Below are positions 1-10,868 of a stretch of DNA of 64,000 nt, in pieces; position 1 is the first letter of the stretch; each line of letters opens with the position of its first letter. A model generated the notes under the pieces. That model did not search any database. It was not told where the DNA came from and saw nothing but the letters and a program-made list of their open reading frames with translations. Source of the stretch: Adiantum capillus-veneris (taxonomy: Eukaryota > Streptophyta > Polypodiopsida > Polypodiales > Pteridaceae); the NCBI GenBank assembly GCA_014529385.2, contig CM043959.1, positions 6,230,466-6,294,465 of the forward strand, written 5' to 3'. The translations under genes and the position numbers were made by a program.

Positions 1-624
1 TCTTCTTTAGCGGCCATAGCTAGTGCTAAAAAATGGAAGCCTCGTAAGAAACGTCCCACTCGCCCCAAAAAATGTAAAGAAACATTGCGTTGGATTCATA
101 AACGACTATTGGAAGCCCAAGGCTACTATCAAGGAAATGATCAAATCTGGGTACCAAAACGTTGATTGTGTTCTTACCAGTCACATGACCCATGTGCACC
201 CAATCCCATAGCTCCAAAACGAATTGATGATCGTGGAAAGAAAAAATTCATAGAATGCTACACACCCGCTCCAGAGCTAGTTTGGGTACTGAAGAAAGAA
301 CGATTTGTTCCACCTAGCTCAGGAAGGGGGAATTCCCATGAAGCTTCTAGCTCCTCATGTAATGCATCCATAGAGGTAAAAGCTTTTCCACAGACTCCAT
401 CTACAATAGTGGACCTCCATGAAGCTACAAAGCAATCCACACCTCCCAGTGTTCAAGAATCACCTGATGAACCACTTCAAGTTCGATCCTGGGAGAGTAC
501 CTTACCACCCTTGCAACTTGATGAGGCACCTAAGGTAATAGAAAACTACTGGCAAAAATCCCCACCTATTACCAACTGGAACAATTGGTTTCAAAGGGTG
601 ACAAGCTCATTTCAAACGGTATGA
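1..624 (+). pseudogene. E2 polyprotein tail with QGYYQGN and W(V)PK motifs, one internal stop
   Basis: Frame 1 reads from the window edge to a TGA at 622-624, broken by a TGA at 163-165 where the E1 copy has a sense codon. The first part is basic (WKPRKKRPTRPKK) and then carries QGYYQGNDQIWVPKR. After the stop come PELVWVLK and a Ser/Pro-rich acidic tail. In E1 the same region follows a retropepsin-like domain, so this is the C-terminal part of a gag-protease polyprotein. The function of the W[VI]PK repeats is unknown to me. Similar W[VI]PK motifs occur in gag-protease linkers of some plant retroelements, which is weak support for a structural or nucleic-acid-binding role. Confidence 0.6.
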
Positions 625-633
625 TCTACCCAA

Positions 634-885
634 GGAAGGGGGGAGTGTTTGCTGACCATCATCATTCACTTGCTTCCCTCTCAACCTTCCTCCCTGACCT
701 CTTAATCTCCAATCTTAGGGAATGTAAATATAAAGACTTATACTCACAAAACACAAAAATAATAAAGAGCAAGAGCAATTAGCAAACGAGTATGCACAAT
801 AAAAGTCAAAACACTGACCCAGACCTACACATTTACATCCGGTACACTGAAACAAAAACCTATGTCATCAAATAGCTTTGATCCT
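634..885 (+). other. Possible fossil polypurine tract plus short LTR inside E2
   Basis: Ten bases after the E2 polyprotein stop is a purine run (AAGGAAGGGGGGAG, about 634-646) followed at once by TGTTTGCTGACC. A TATA-like ATATAAAG and an AATAAA lie within 140 bp downstream, and a CA (tatgtcatca) occurs near 871. The purine run resembles the real tract of another element at 47673-47685. This looks like an old PPT-LTR boundary trapped inside a larger element, but no second copy of this LTR is seen, so it is tentative. Confidence 0.3.
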
Positions 886-2260
886 CATCACTCGAGTGAT
901 GGAGGGTAGGTAAATTAGTACGATAGGAGTGTTTCTGTTTTAGAGTTGAGTGATTAGAAAAGTTCTTTTTTCCCACTGATGTGCCTCCTAGAGGTATTCC
1001 TTGTGTTTCCTAGTGTGTACAGTAGCGTGTTGTTGTTGTTAGGATTTGGACCTTCATGGGATCTTTCTCTCGTTCACACTTCAAATCAAGCGCGACCATC
1101 AACACAAATAGGTGTTTCTTGTCCATTAGCATTGCCCCTTATCTTTTTTGCATCTATGTTTGTCTGCTTTGATTGGGATTGCTAGCATAATATTTAGTGC
1201 CTTTGTTTAGTACCAAACATTAAATTCAATGTAATTTTTTGTCATAATCACTTGTCTAGGTTTAAAAATCAAGCAGTCCGACTAAGCTAGTTTGACCAAG
1301 TTAGGTGTTACAGATCTTCTCTTAATACCATGGGGAATGCCTTCCTAATAATCAATGGCTACTTAGGTTCTTAATCCGATTTAGGCAGCATTGTGTGAAA
1401 TTTACTAGGGCTCTCTAGTGGGCTTGACCCTATTGACCTTTAGCTTAAGTATTATAAAGGGAGTTTACTAGTGTGATGAGCCTGGGGGAGGTGTAACAGT
1501 GTTATATGACCTCCCAAAGTTACAAAATTAAAATGCTGAAAATGAACAAACAAAAAATCAAAGTGCCACAATGCAAAATCTAAAGCGGAAATAGAAATCT
1601 CAGCTTTGATTCGGTACTTCACTCACATGTATTGCCTATGGTACTAGAGCCCTAGAGGTTCCCAGTGTGGGCGCTTTTCCTTGAAAAGCAAAAAACCCAA
1701 GGCATACAAAATAAGCACACACATCAAAATTGAATCAATGTGAAAAAACTTTTGGGGGGTCAAAGAAAAAATAATTAGTCAGGCAATGATTTCATGAGAA
1801 ATTCCTTTTATCGTAGCTTAACTACAAGGTCTTCTAGGTATAGCCTCTAGTCAGCCCTCGAACATGAAATACTTAGCTCTCACGATTAAACAACTTAATT
1901 GACCAGAGAAAATTGAAAAGCTTACCCATGGTATTAATAGTTGATCTTTAGTGCTTTTCAACCGTTAAATTAGCGACCCCATACTTGCTTAATTTTTTAC
2001 CTTTACATCTATTTATGCATTTGATTATATTGCAATTTAATCTTTATTGATGACAAATGGTTTAAAATGCTGTTACCAATCACATTGTCTGCCTACAACT
2101 GCATATGCTTTTTAATTCTATATGAGAATGCAATTACTATGCCAATGTTGTTTGATTTTGCAGTGATTGAAGAAGGCTAAGAACATTCATCTCAAATTCT
2201 CTTCCACCTCGACGAACGTGCTTCAACTCAATAGCTTTCGAGGACGGAATCTACATCAAG

Positions 2261-2270
2261 AAGGGGGGCA
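2261..2270 (+). other. E2 polypurine tract
   Basis: AAGGGGGGCA directly abuts the TGTTAACC start of the 3' LTR. It is mirrored by the E1 tract at 3937-3946. It would prime plus-strand DNA synthesis. Confidence 0.8.
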
Positions 2271-2566
2271 TGTTAACCCTCAAAGCTCACGGACACCCTA
2301 TCACCTACGATGGACGTTGTATTATTTACTTGGTAGGGTCAGGTACCGGGCTTGTCGGTCCAATAGGGAAAGGGTAAGAGTGATCGCCGATGAGAGGCGC
2401 ACTCTAACTGGAACATTCAAGGGATTAGTTGGCTAAGCATGGGCGCCCAAGTGTGAATCGGGCGAGCTCATATAAAAGTCAACCAAACCTAAAATTCATT
2501 GATTCTCTCATTTGTGCAATTGAAGAGTGCTCTTGCTCCATCTCCATCTTCTTCTTCTTCATCTCC

Positions 2567-2619
<53 letters not shown>

Positions 2620-2882
2620 CATGAGAGAGAGAGAGAGAGTGTGTGCGATCGAGCATTGCGGCGGCACGACGGCGGCGAGGCGGTTGAGCGCGGTGTAGCG
2701 GCGTCTCCCCTCTTCTTCGCGGTGAGGAATCCTCCACGAAGCAAGCGTAGAGCGGTGAGTGACACATCATCGCCATCTTTGAGCTTACTAGTTTAGGCTT
2801 GTTGTGTACTTGGAGCCATTTGTGGCTCGCACGTGGTGTATCGGCAAGTTCCTTGCATTGACACGTGCGACATACGTGCACA
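2271..2882 (+). repeat. E2 3' LTR
   Basis: It starts TGTTAACC right after the polypurine tract and ends near 2880-2882 (GTGCACA), where similarity to the E1 LTRs stops. TATAAAAG at 2471-2478 is the likely LTR TATA box; the same box is at 12038-12045 (reverse) in the E1 5' LTR. A long (TG)n tract is included. It is about 612 bp, against 574 and 618 bp for the E1 LTRs; the differences are mostly microsatellite length. Confidence 0.82.
2569..2616. repeat. (TG)n microsatellite in the E2 LTR
   Basis: About 24 uninterrupted TG units, followed by a short (GA)n. The matching place in the E1 LTRs carries (CT)n with shorter (CA)n, so this spot in the family LTR is a repeat-expansion hotspot. It generates long open frames of no coding value on both strands. 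Confidence 0.95.
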
Positions 2883-3362
2883 AATATCTATCCAAATTTA
2901 TAGTTTATGATTAGATATGGTTACTACCTACAAAATACACACAATTGGCCTAAGAAACTAGCAATATTGAGAAAGCTACACTTGCTACACTAAAATGTCT
3001 CGTATTCTTCAGTAATCAAAAAACTCAACCATCATCATATACTATGCTATATAGCATATTAGGTCCCCCAAAACTCAAGGAAGATTAACTTTATGTTATA
3101 AATGACACTCACACAATCAAAATTGCATTTGGATATCAAAAAAGCTACCAAAAAAATCATAAAGTGCTAATTTTGACTGAAAAACGGGATATGGCAATTC
3201 TTGTAATTCGGTCATAACTTTCAATTTTAACACTTAGTTCTCCCTAGAAGTGTCAAAACATGTTGAGAAATATGAAGGCTTATCCTCAAGCAATATAAAC
3301 CTCACAAACATGAAGTTTAGAGTGGTATAGTTGCAGTAATTTGAAAAAAAGGCCAAAAACAG
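2883..3362. other. Spacer between E2 and E1, no gene seen
   Basis: 480 bp of AT-rich DNA lie between the two inverted elements. It continues on the far side of E1 at 12249, as shown by the AACAG target duplication. I recognise no gene, repeat or promoter in it. Confidence 0.7.
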
Positions 3363-3592
3363 TGTGGGCTTCTGCCGCACGTATCGAAGCAAGGGCCTTG
3401 CCTAGCACTGTGTGTGAGCCACAGATGGCTCCAAGCATACAACTAGCCTAAACTAGTAAGCTCAAAGATGGCGATGGTGTGTCACTCACCGCTCTACGCT
3501 TGCTGTCGTGGAGGATTCCTCGTCGCGAAGAAGAAGGAGCCGTCGTTGGACCACGCTCAACTACTTCACCGCCGTCGTGTCATCGTTGCTCT

Positions 3593-3628
<36 letters not shown>

Positions 3629-3936
3629 ACACACACACACAAGGATATGAAGAAGAAGAAGATGGAGATGGAGCAAGAGCACTCTTCAATTGCAAAAATG
3701 AAAGAATGAGGTATTTTAGGTTTAGATTGACTTTTATATGGGCTTGCCCGTTCACATTTGGGTGCCCACACTTAGCCAATCTTACCCAAACATTATAGGT
3801 TCCATTTTTAGAGTGCGCCTCTCATCGGCGATCACTCTTAACCATTCCTGTTGGACCCACAAGCCCGGTACTTGGCTCTACCAAATAATAATACGGTGCC
3901 TATTGTAGGTGATAGGAATGTGCATGAGGGTTAACA
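3363..3936 (-). repeat. E1 3' LTR
   Basis: Read on the minus strand it runs from TGTTAACCC (3936) to GCCCACA (3363). It is bounded by the polypurine tract on one side and the AACAG duplication on the other. It contains a (CT)n/(CA)n tract near 3592-3642 that makes spurious Ser/Leu-repeat frames. Confidence 0.88.
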
Positions 3937-3946
3937 TGCCCCCCTT
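3937..3946 (-). other. E1 polypurine tract
   Basis: On the minus strand this reads as a purine run AAAGGGGGGCA immediately before the LTR start TGTTAACC. It is the plus-strand primer site of the element. Confidence 0.8.
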
Positions 3947-5640
3947 TCTGATGTAGATTTTGTCCTCGAAAGATATTGAGTTGAAGCTCGTTTGTCGACG
4001 TGGAAGAGCCTTTGAAATGAGTGTCCTTAGCCTTCCTCAGTCACTGCAAAATGAAACAAAGATGGCACAGTAATTGCATTCTTATATACAATTAAAAAGC
4101 ATATGCAGTTGTAGGCAGACAATTTGATTGGTAGCAAAATTTTAAACCATTTTTTAGCAATAAACATTAAATTGCAATATAATCAAACACATAAAAAGTT
4201 GTAAAGATAAAAAATTAAACAAGTATGGGGTCGCTAATTTAACGATCGAAAGGCACTAAAGATCAACTATTTATACCATTGGCAAGGTTCTCATTTTTTT
4301 CTCTGGTCAATTAAGTTGTTTAATCACGAGAGCCAACTATTTCATGTCCGAGGGCTAACTAGAGGCTATACCTAGAAGACCTTGTAGTTAAGCTACGAGA
4401 AAAGGAATTGCTCATGAAATCGTTGCCTGACTTATTTCCTTTTCTTTGACCCCCCAAAGCCTTTTCACAATGATTCAATTTTGATGTGTGTGCTTATTTT
4501 GTATGCCTTGGGTTTTTTGCTTTTCAAGGAAAAGCGCCCACACTGGGAACCTCTAGGGATCTAGTACCATAGGCGATACATGTGAGTGAAGTACCAAATT
4601 AAGCTGAGATTTCTCTTCCAGATTAAGATTTTACATTGTGGTACTTTGATTTTTTTTTGTTAGTTTTCAGCATTTTAATTTGTAACTTTGGGGGGTCATA
4701 TAACATTGTTACCCTCCCCAAGCTCATCACACTATTAGACTCTCTTTATCATAATTAAGCTAAAGGTCAATAGGGACTAAGCCCACTAGAAAGCCCTAGT
4801 ACATTTCACACAATGATGCCTAAATCGGAGTAAGAACCTAAGTAACCATTGATTATTAGGAAGGCATTCCCCATGGTATTAAGAGAAGATCTATAACGCC
4901 TAACTTGGTCAAACTAACTTATTTGGACTGCTTGTTTTTTTAAACCTAGACAAGTGATTATGACAAAAAGTTACATTAAATTTAATGTTTGATACTAAGC
5001 AAATGCATTGAATATCTGCTACCAATCACAATTAAAGAAGATAAATATGGATGCAAAAAAGATAAGCGGCCATGCTAATGGACAAGAAACGCCTGTTTGT
5101 GTTGATGATCGTGCTTGATTTGAAGAGTGAACGAGAGAAATATTCCACGAAGGTCCAAATACTAACAACAGCAACACGTTCCTGTACACACTAGGAAACA
5201 CAAAGATTACCTCTAGGAGGCACATCAGTGGGAAGAAAGAACTTTGCTAATCACTAAACTCTAAAACAAAAACACTCCTATCGTACTAATCCTAACTACC
5301 GTCCATCACTTGAGTGATGAGGATCAAAGATGTTTGATGACATAGGTTTCTGTTTCAGTGTACCGGATGTGAATGTGTAAGTTTGGGTCAATGTTTTGAC
5401 TTTTATTGTGCACGAGTACTCGTTTGCTAATTGCTCTTGCTCTTTACTATTTTTTGTTTTTTGTGAGTATAAGGCTTTATATATACTTTCCCTAAGATCG
5501 GAAAGCTCAAGGGTCAGGGAAAGAAGGGTAAGAGGGAAATAAATCAATAGGCTGACATGAATGAAGACGCCCCTCTTCCTTGGGTAGATCATACTTTAAA
5601 AGGATGTCATCACCTTTTGGAACCAGTTATTCCAATTGGT
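3947..5640 (-). other. E1 3' non-coding region
   Basis: About 1.7 kb between the end of the polyprotein frame and the polypurine tract. It matches 625-2260 of E2 in inverted orientation. A 68-codon frame at 5019-5225 has a counterpart at 979-1185. Its conservation is explained by the shared ancestry of the two elements, and I do not claim a gene. Plant Athila/Tat-type elements can carry extra reading frames in this place, but nothing here shows an envelope-like protein. Confidence 0.6.
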
Positions 5641-5747
5641 AATAGGTAAGGATTTTAGACAATAGTTCTCTATTACTTTGGGTACCTCATCGAGTTGCAA
5701 GGGTGGTAAGGTACTCTCCCATGAACGAACTTGAAGTAGTGCATCAA

Positions 5748-6428
5748 CTAATAATTGAACAATGGAGGTGTTAAATCTTTTGTAACTTCATGGAGGCTGC
5801 CTATGGTAGGTGGAGGTTGTGTAGAAGCTTTTATCTCTATGGATGCATTATATGAGGAGCTAGAATCTTTATTCATTTTTTCTATGGTTGAGTTGAGCAA
5901 AACAAGCCTTTCTTGCTTGGGAACCCATACTAGCTCCGGATCCGGTGTATAGTGTTCTGTGATTTTTCCTTTCCCACGATCTTTCATCGGTTTTGTCGTC
6001 ACAGGGTTTGACTCACATGGGTCAGGTGACAGGTAAGAACACAATCTACGTTTTGGCACCCAGATTTGATCATTTCCTTGATAGTAGCCTTGGGCTTCCA
6101 ATAGTCGTTTAGGAATCCAACACCACGTTTCCTTACATTTCTTGGAGCGAGTGGGACGTTTCTTACAAGGCTTCTATTTTTTAGCACTAGCTATGGTCGC
6201 TAAAGAAGCTTTAGGGACCCACTTGTATGTTTTCTTTGTTATATTAGGATGAGTCTTTTCTGAAGCTATATGCATTGCTTCTAGCATATTTAAGGGTACG
6301 AGCGATGGCATTTCATCCCCCTTAGGTGTTACCCAGGTCGTCCCCCTATTTCCCCAAGTGTCTATTGTTGTTGCTAGGTGGACCCAATCCACATTGTCCG
6401 ACTCAGTCATCCCAGGTAGTACATCCAT
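5748..6428 (-). pseudogene. E1 W[VI]PK-repeat tail of the gag-protease polyprotein
   Basis: One minus-strand frame, interrupted by a TAG at 6174-6176 where E2 has a Trp codon. It holds four W[VI]PK motifs in order: YKWVPKASL, CWIPKRLL, QIWVPKRR and LVWVPKQER. The second and third flank QGYYQGND. The rest is polar and rich in Lys, Pro and Ser. It follows the protease in the same frame, so it is the C-terminal part of the polyprotein and not a separate gene. The role is unknown. The repeats recur in E3 and in the remnant at 55140-56080. Confidence 0.65.
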
Positions 6429-6593
6429 ATAAGGAGAATCTTCCCCAACATCAGTGTCCGCTTTACACGTGTAACAATACTACAATGGGGCCGAGTGAAC
6501 TGTGGTGTTAGATCTATGATCAATTATAAACTTGTTTCCTAGAGGATGTGCTCGACCTGTTACAAGATCCACTCGAATGACAGAATCTTGGAA

Positions 6594-7061
6594 CTACAAG
6601 TAGACATGGTTTTTAGACCAGTCATGTACCATTTTTGCTTCCATCATGAAAAGACGTCCTAAGATCATCTCTGATGCCATAGTGTGTTTGGAGAAATCCA
6701 TAACAATGAAGGTAATCCTTATTTTATGTCCAAAGACCTTGATCTTGAGATCTTCTAGCATCCCAATAGGTTTAACAATAGACTCATTGGCCATCTTCAC
6801 TTCTATGGTTGTGGTTGCAAGGTGAGGTCTTCCCATAGTTTCCCATCAATTTTTAGTCACAATGCTAACCCCAGCGCTACCATCAAGGATTCCCTTCACA
6901 GTTAATCCCTTAGTAGTGATTGGTATGGTCGCATTGGATTCATCACCCTGAAAGTATTGTCCCAACTTGTTAACGGGTATTTCTACCACAAGGTTCTCAT
7001 CTAGGTTGGGTTGTGGATCTAAGTGTTCCTCCTCTATTGGCATCTCCCCAGCTCCATCCAT
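6594..7061 (-). pseudogene. E1 retropepsin-like aspartic protease, degraded
   Basis: Two pieces of the same frame (7061-6846 and 6836-6594), separated by a stop. The first ends with an active-site-like ILDGSAGVSIVTK, where retroviral-type proteases have Asp-Ser/Thr-Gly-Ala. The order DGSAG fits the variant seen in many plant gypsy proteases (D-G-G/S-A). The second has a beta-strand-rich part ending in ILGRLFMMEAKMVHDW, the usual ILGRP-like C-terminal strand. It would cut the gag precursor. Stops make it non-functional as it stands. Confidence 0.7.
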
Positions 7062-7109
7062 TTGTGCAAATTGTGGTAGCCCAAACTTCAGTTCTCCATT
7101 GAGGAAAGC

Positions 7110-8612
7110 TCAAAGAGCTGAGACTAGCTCAGGGTCTTTATATAGTTTGGACATGATGGTGTTTCTAACTTCTGAAGACATGAAATCCATCAATTTGGAA
7201 ATGTTTAACGACACCTTTTGGGCTTCAGTCCCTTGACGTGGGAAAGATGGGATCTCCATTTCTTCGATAGGATCAAGTAGTCCCTCTGTAAACATTCTTT
7301 CCATCAAGAAGTGAGTACGCCCACTTTCCCATGACTTTAAGTCACTTTCTTCTTGGATGACACTAGGTATGGCTAAGGGTCTATGGACTTGGTGAGGTTG
7401 TTGTTGCGTAGGGAACACTGTATTTGTAATCTGGATTTGCCTAGGTGTTGGTTCTAGATCCCTTTGGGTATCTTATACCAAACTCCTTAATTGCTTGACT
7501 CGCTCGATCTCCTCTATAGGGTTTGAATAAGTTCCTATCTTCTTCTTGGATCCTGGCCATTGTGGCTCATGAAGATCTTCCTTGTTGGTTTCTATCTTAG
7601 CGGTCGTTTTGGTCTCCATGGTTTTACCTAAATCAGAATCCTCTTCAGCATCGTTCATATATATACGGGGTCGTCACCAGTCCCTATGTTGGTCTTTGGA
7701 CTGGGGTTTGACTTCGTTGCTTTTTGCGATCTCTTTCTTTGTGTTTTCTTCTTTTTCTGAGATTGGACAATTGATGTCGTGTCTCTTTCCTCAAGAATAT
7801 AATTTTGTTTTTGGAGCATCGATCGTGTGAGTATGTTTACTGGTACCACATGTATACTTTGTGATGGCTCCTCTATAACCTCAATCAAGTTACAGGCCAC
7901 CTTCAGGGCCCTAGCCAACAAGCTGCCTTTCTGGTGTTAAATTTGCTTGTGCGCAGTTTAATGGCGTGATCTTCAGTGCATTTGGATTATTTGGACATTG
8001 GGCAATCAAATAATCTATGCCACATCGATTACACATGAGTATCGACATCGTAGACGTGCTCGCTTGATTGGTTTGCATTAGTGTGGCATTCTTTTGTAGC
8101 CGAATTGGACACTCGGCCACACGATGTGGACCTCTATACTCATAGCATTGAAGAGGTGGTCTCTTAGCAGTGTAATTGATATTTTGGCCTCTTGCAGCAA
8201 GAGCAGCTACTTGATAGACAGGTTTGACTTATCCCCAATAGTCCTCCATGTAGTATTGTGGGCTTTCTTCAAGCGCTAGGGTCTATATCTTCCTCACAGC
8301 CTTCCAAACAAGCAATAGATGACTCAGAACCCACTTGATTCACAGAAGTGATTCTCGGATGTGGTGGTTGCGGTCCTAGCACTGGAGGAGGTAAGGGTGT
8401 TGTGATGTTTGTTCATGCACTCGATGTGTGTCTGTCCATGTTGGTCTATTGGCCATCGCGCGCTTAAATACTATGCAATCCTTAGCTTGATGACTATACC
8501 TCCCACAGGCATTGCAGTTCCCATTGAATTTTACTCTAAAAGTAGGGAATTCACTGTTACTATGCGGTCCATAGCATACTGAGCACCATTGTTGCTCCCT
8601 TCTTGGATACAT
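7110..8612 (-). pseudogene. E1 nucleocapsid and linker region with CCHC-like zinc knuckles
   Basis: Continuation of the polyprotein upstream of the protease, with several stops. The piece 7655-7921 lies in another frame, so there are indels as well. CNACGRYSHQAKDC in the 8612-8376 piece fits the CX2CX4HX4C nucleocapsid knuckle. A second, altered knuckle (CNRCGIDYLIAQC, His lost) is in 8120-7911. The stretch 7110-7658 is acidic and polar with no domain I recognise. It would bind the RNA genome in the particle. Confidence 0.65.
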
Positions 8613-9232
8613 ATGATTGTTTGCGGAGCACGATTGTCTCTAAGACTCTCTTGAATGGCCTTGGTGAGATCTGCTAAAGTCATCTCAAATATCTTTGGCT
8701 CTTTAGCAATAGGCTTTAGGGTCATTAGCTGTTGGCTCGATGCTTGCGAGCTAATAGATTTAGGCTCAACAGACACTCTTTCTCCTTGAATCATTAAATT
8801 ATCCTCCAATTGGATCGCATTGGTGGTGACTACTTCCCCAGTGGTGATACCTCTAATGACTAGGCCATTGTAGATATCCTCATGTCGTAATCCCCTAATG
8901 AATCTATCAAGTAATTGATTATTATTGAAGCACTCATTTGGATTACTACGAGAATTCAAATGCTTCAAGCGACTAATAAAGTCTCTCACCGACTCTCCTT
9001 CCTCTCATTGGGCTTTCTGGAGTTGAGAGGCTACACCCCAAAGCACTCCCTCTCGTTTCAAGAATAGTCTCCTAAGAGTAGGGTAAATCGTTTTTTCTTC
9101 CGCCCTTAGGGTTATATACCAATCCCCTGCCTTCCCACTTAAGGTTAGGCTTAAAGCATTACTCTTATGCAGGTCATTGTGTTCTCCTAGAGAATTGCAT
9201 ATTTGTTCAAACACTTCAATATGCTTTCTCAC
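8531..9232 (-). pseudogene. E1 gag capsid core (Retrotrans_gag type)
   Basis: Pieces 9232-9005 and 8989-8531 share a frame, with a TGA between them. They read HIEVFEQICNSLGEHNDL, then SGKAGDWYITL, then RDFISRLKHLNSRSNPNE and LLDRFIRGLRHEDIY. These are the hallmarks of the plant retrotransposon gag capsid domain (hydrophobic helix, A-x-x-W-x, then the R-E/D-F/Y-I-x-R-F/L region). The frame differs from those on both sides, so one indel lies on each edge. This is the structural particle protein, now broken. Confidence 0.75.
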
Positions 9233-9455
9233 ATCTCCATCTCCACTATAATTTTGTGTGAGCTAGGCTATTTGTACTGCCTTACTTCTAAGTTCTCTAT
9301 CATGCGTGTTACGCATATTCTCAGCAATAGATCAATCGATAGCTTGAGCAAATGTTGCCAAGTCACCTAAGTGAGTAGGCACCGTGGGTGAAGGTGCTCT
9401 AGAGAGTAGGTATTGGCATTGTGCTTGGCGCGTAGGAAGCCCTTGGGTTCCACTT

Positions 9456-10868
9456 TTAGTACGTTGTTGTACCATGTGGCGGCCCAAAGTTCATATGTGT
9501 GGCCCTAGGCATAGCAGACATCGGATGTGACATGCTAATGCTAGCCGGTATGGTCCCATGGAAATAAGAGCTTGGGTGTTGTGGTTGTGGAGCATAGGTT
9601 GTTGAAACAATGGGAGGGGTAGGGGCTACACGAGTGCGATGACCCATAGGTGCATACGATTGGTACACACTTGTAGGGGCTGTTGTCGGCATTGAGCTAC
9701 CATGTAGCGGTGCTTGAGGTCCATGGCGTGTTTCTTGGCATGCCCATCATTGGGGTAGACATGTAGCCATGGTGTCATCAAGGGAAAGATGAGCTAGACT
9801 TGGAAAAGTAAAGCTATCATTTGTAGGCTCAGATTGCACTGAGACCCCTGGCAAAACAACATATCGGGGATCCATCGGACTTACCGAGGAAGTCTCCATT
9901 TGCGATAAGGTTGGCTGTTTAGGCTTCCCTGTATCTAAGAATCTCATGAGACCCATTGAAGGCATATGGATCCCCTTGTTCTGTCTCTCTAGCTCAATAA
10001 CCCTATAGATGACCTCACAAACTCTTTGTTGTTGATCCTCCACGCTAGTAGCACCAGTTGTAGATTGTAGGACATCTAACCAACCCACGTGATAGGTGTG
10101 ACATGTGTATAGGTCGGTTAGAGTTTCCGTTTGTAGTTCCTACTCCCAGTTCTCATTTAGGAACACTCCATCTAAGCTTGAGGTGCTAGGGGTGTCCTTT
10201 GAACTAGATGCAGTGTGGCTCTCTATGGGTTGACCCTTAGTGGTCGCTAATTCAGGAGCACTCGATTGCTCTCCTAGCAAAGATATTTACATAGGGTCTT
10301 TCGCTTTTAATTCTCTTTGTTGCTCCGCCTTGCATAAGCTCTCAATTTCCTTTTCCCTAGCCGTGAGGATATACCGCTCAACTTCTTGTACTTCGGCAAG
10401 GCTTCTACCATCAGGTAATATAACCTCGGAGGGGAATAGCTCTGAAGAGTTAGGGGGTGCGGTGAATGGAGTATTCATGTGCACACTCTCTAAAATCATG
10501 GGGTCTACGTTGGTCATGAATGGTGAATTTACTTCCCCACCCCCCTCATTTACATCATTAGCTCCATGTTCGGAGCGAGTGGCTCTACTAAAGGTTTCCT
10601 TCAAGCGGCTAAGCACGCTCGGCCCGGAACGTGGACCCATGGCATGCATGTTTTGGCTTGAGTTATTGGGATTAGGCATTGGGAAACCCTCCATGACATC
10701 GTAGTCAGAGGAAGAGTCACTATCCGCTAAGTTTGGGTCTTGGTTTGTACTACCTTGGGTCCCCGCTGAGGGCCCGGAATCTAAGGTAGGTGGATATTGA
10801 GAACTCACGTAAGTCAAAATGCTCTCTAGTTTCTCGGCCTCTAGCACACGACTAGAGCATAGATGCAT
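9456..10868 (-). pseudogene. E1 N-terminal gag extension, several stops
   Basis: Three pieces in one frame (10868-10287, 10088-9747, 9692-9456). The protein is Ser/Pro/Thr-rich and disordered-looking, with a short helical stretch (SLAEVQEVERYILTAREKE). The start at 10868 is the first Met of the open stretch. Plant Athila/Tat-type gag proteins often carry long variable N-terminal parts. I recognise no specific domain. Confidence 0.5.

Larger units (their letters stand above)
1..2882 (+). mobile_element. E2: RT-less LTR retrotransposon, 3' part only (cut by window start)
   Basis: This is the 3' end of an LTR retrotransposon on the plus strand. It holds the end of a polyprotein frame (to about 624), about 1.6 kb without a gene, a polypurine tract and a 3' LTR. 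The whole segment is matched in reverse by 3363-6210, which is the same part of E1, so the two are family members in tail-to-tail orientation. No reverse transcriptase or integrase is visible. The 5' LTR and target duplication lie outside the window. The stretch 625-2260 has no convincing gene. Confidence 0.85.

Noticed and set aside
979-1185. Small hydrophobic frame shared by E2 and E1 (5019-5225), possible envelope-like gene
   Set aside because: The whole region is similar between the two elements, so shared frame is expected. No signal peptide plus anchor layout or Kozak context convinces.
2429-2881. Open frames of 60-130 codons over the (TG)n tract on both strands
   Set aside because: They are made by the microsatellite and show only Cys-Val, His-Thr or Ser-Leu repeats. 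The same applies at 3468-3798, 11741-12195, 15138-15556 and 31283-31902.
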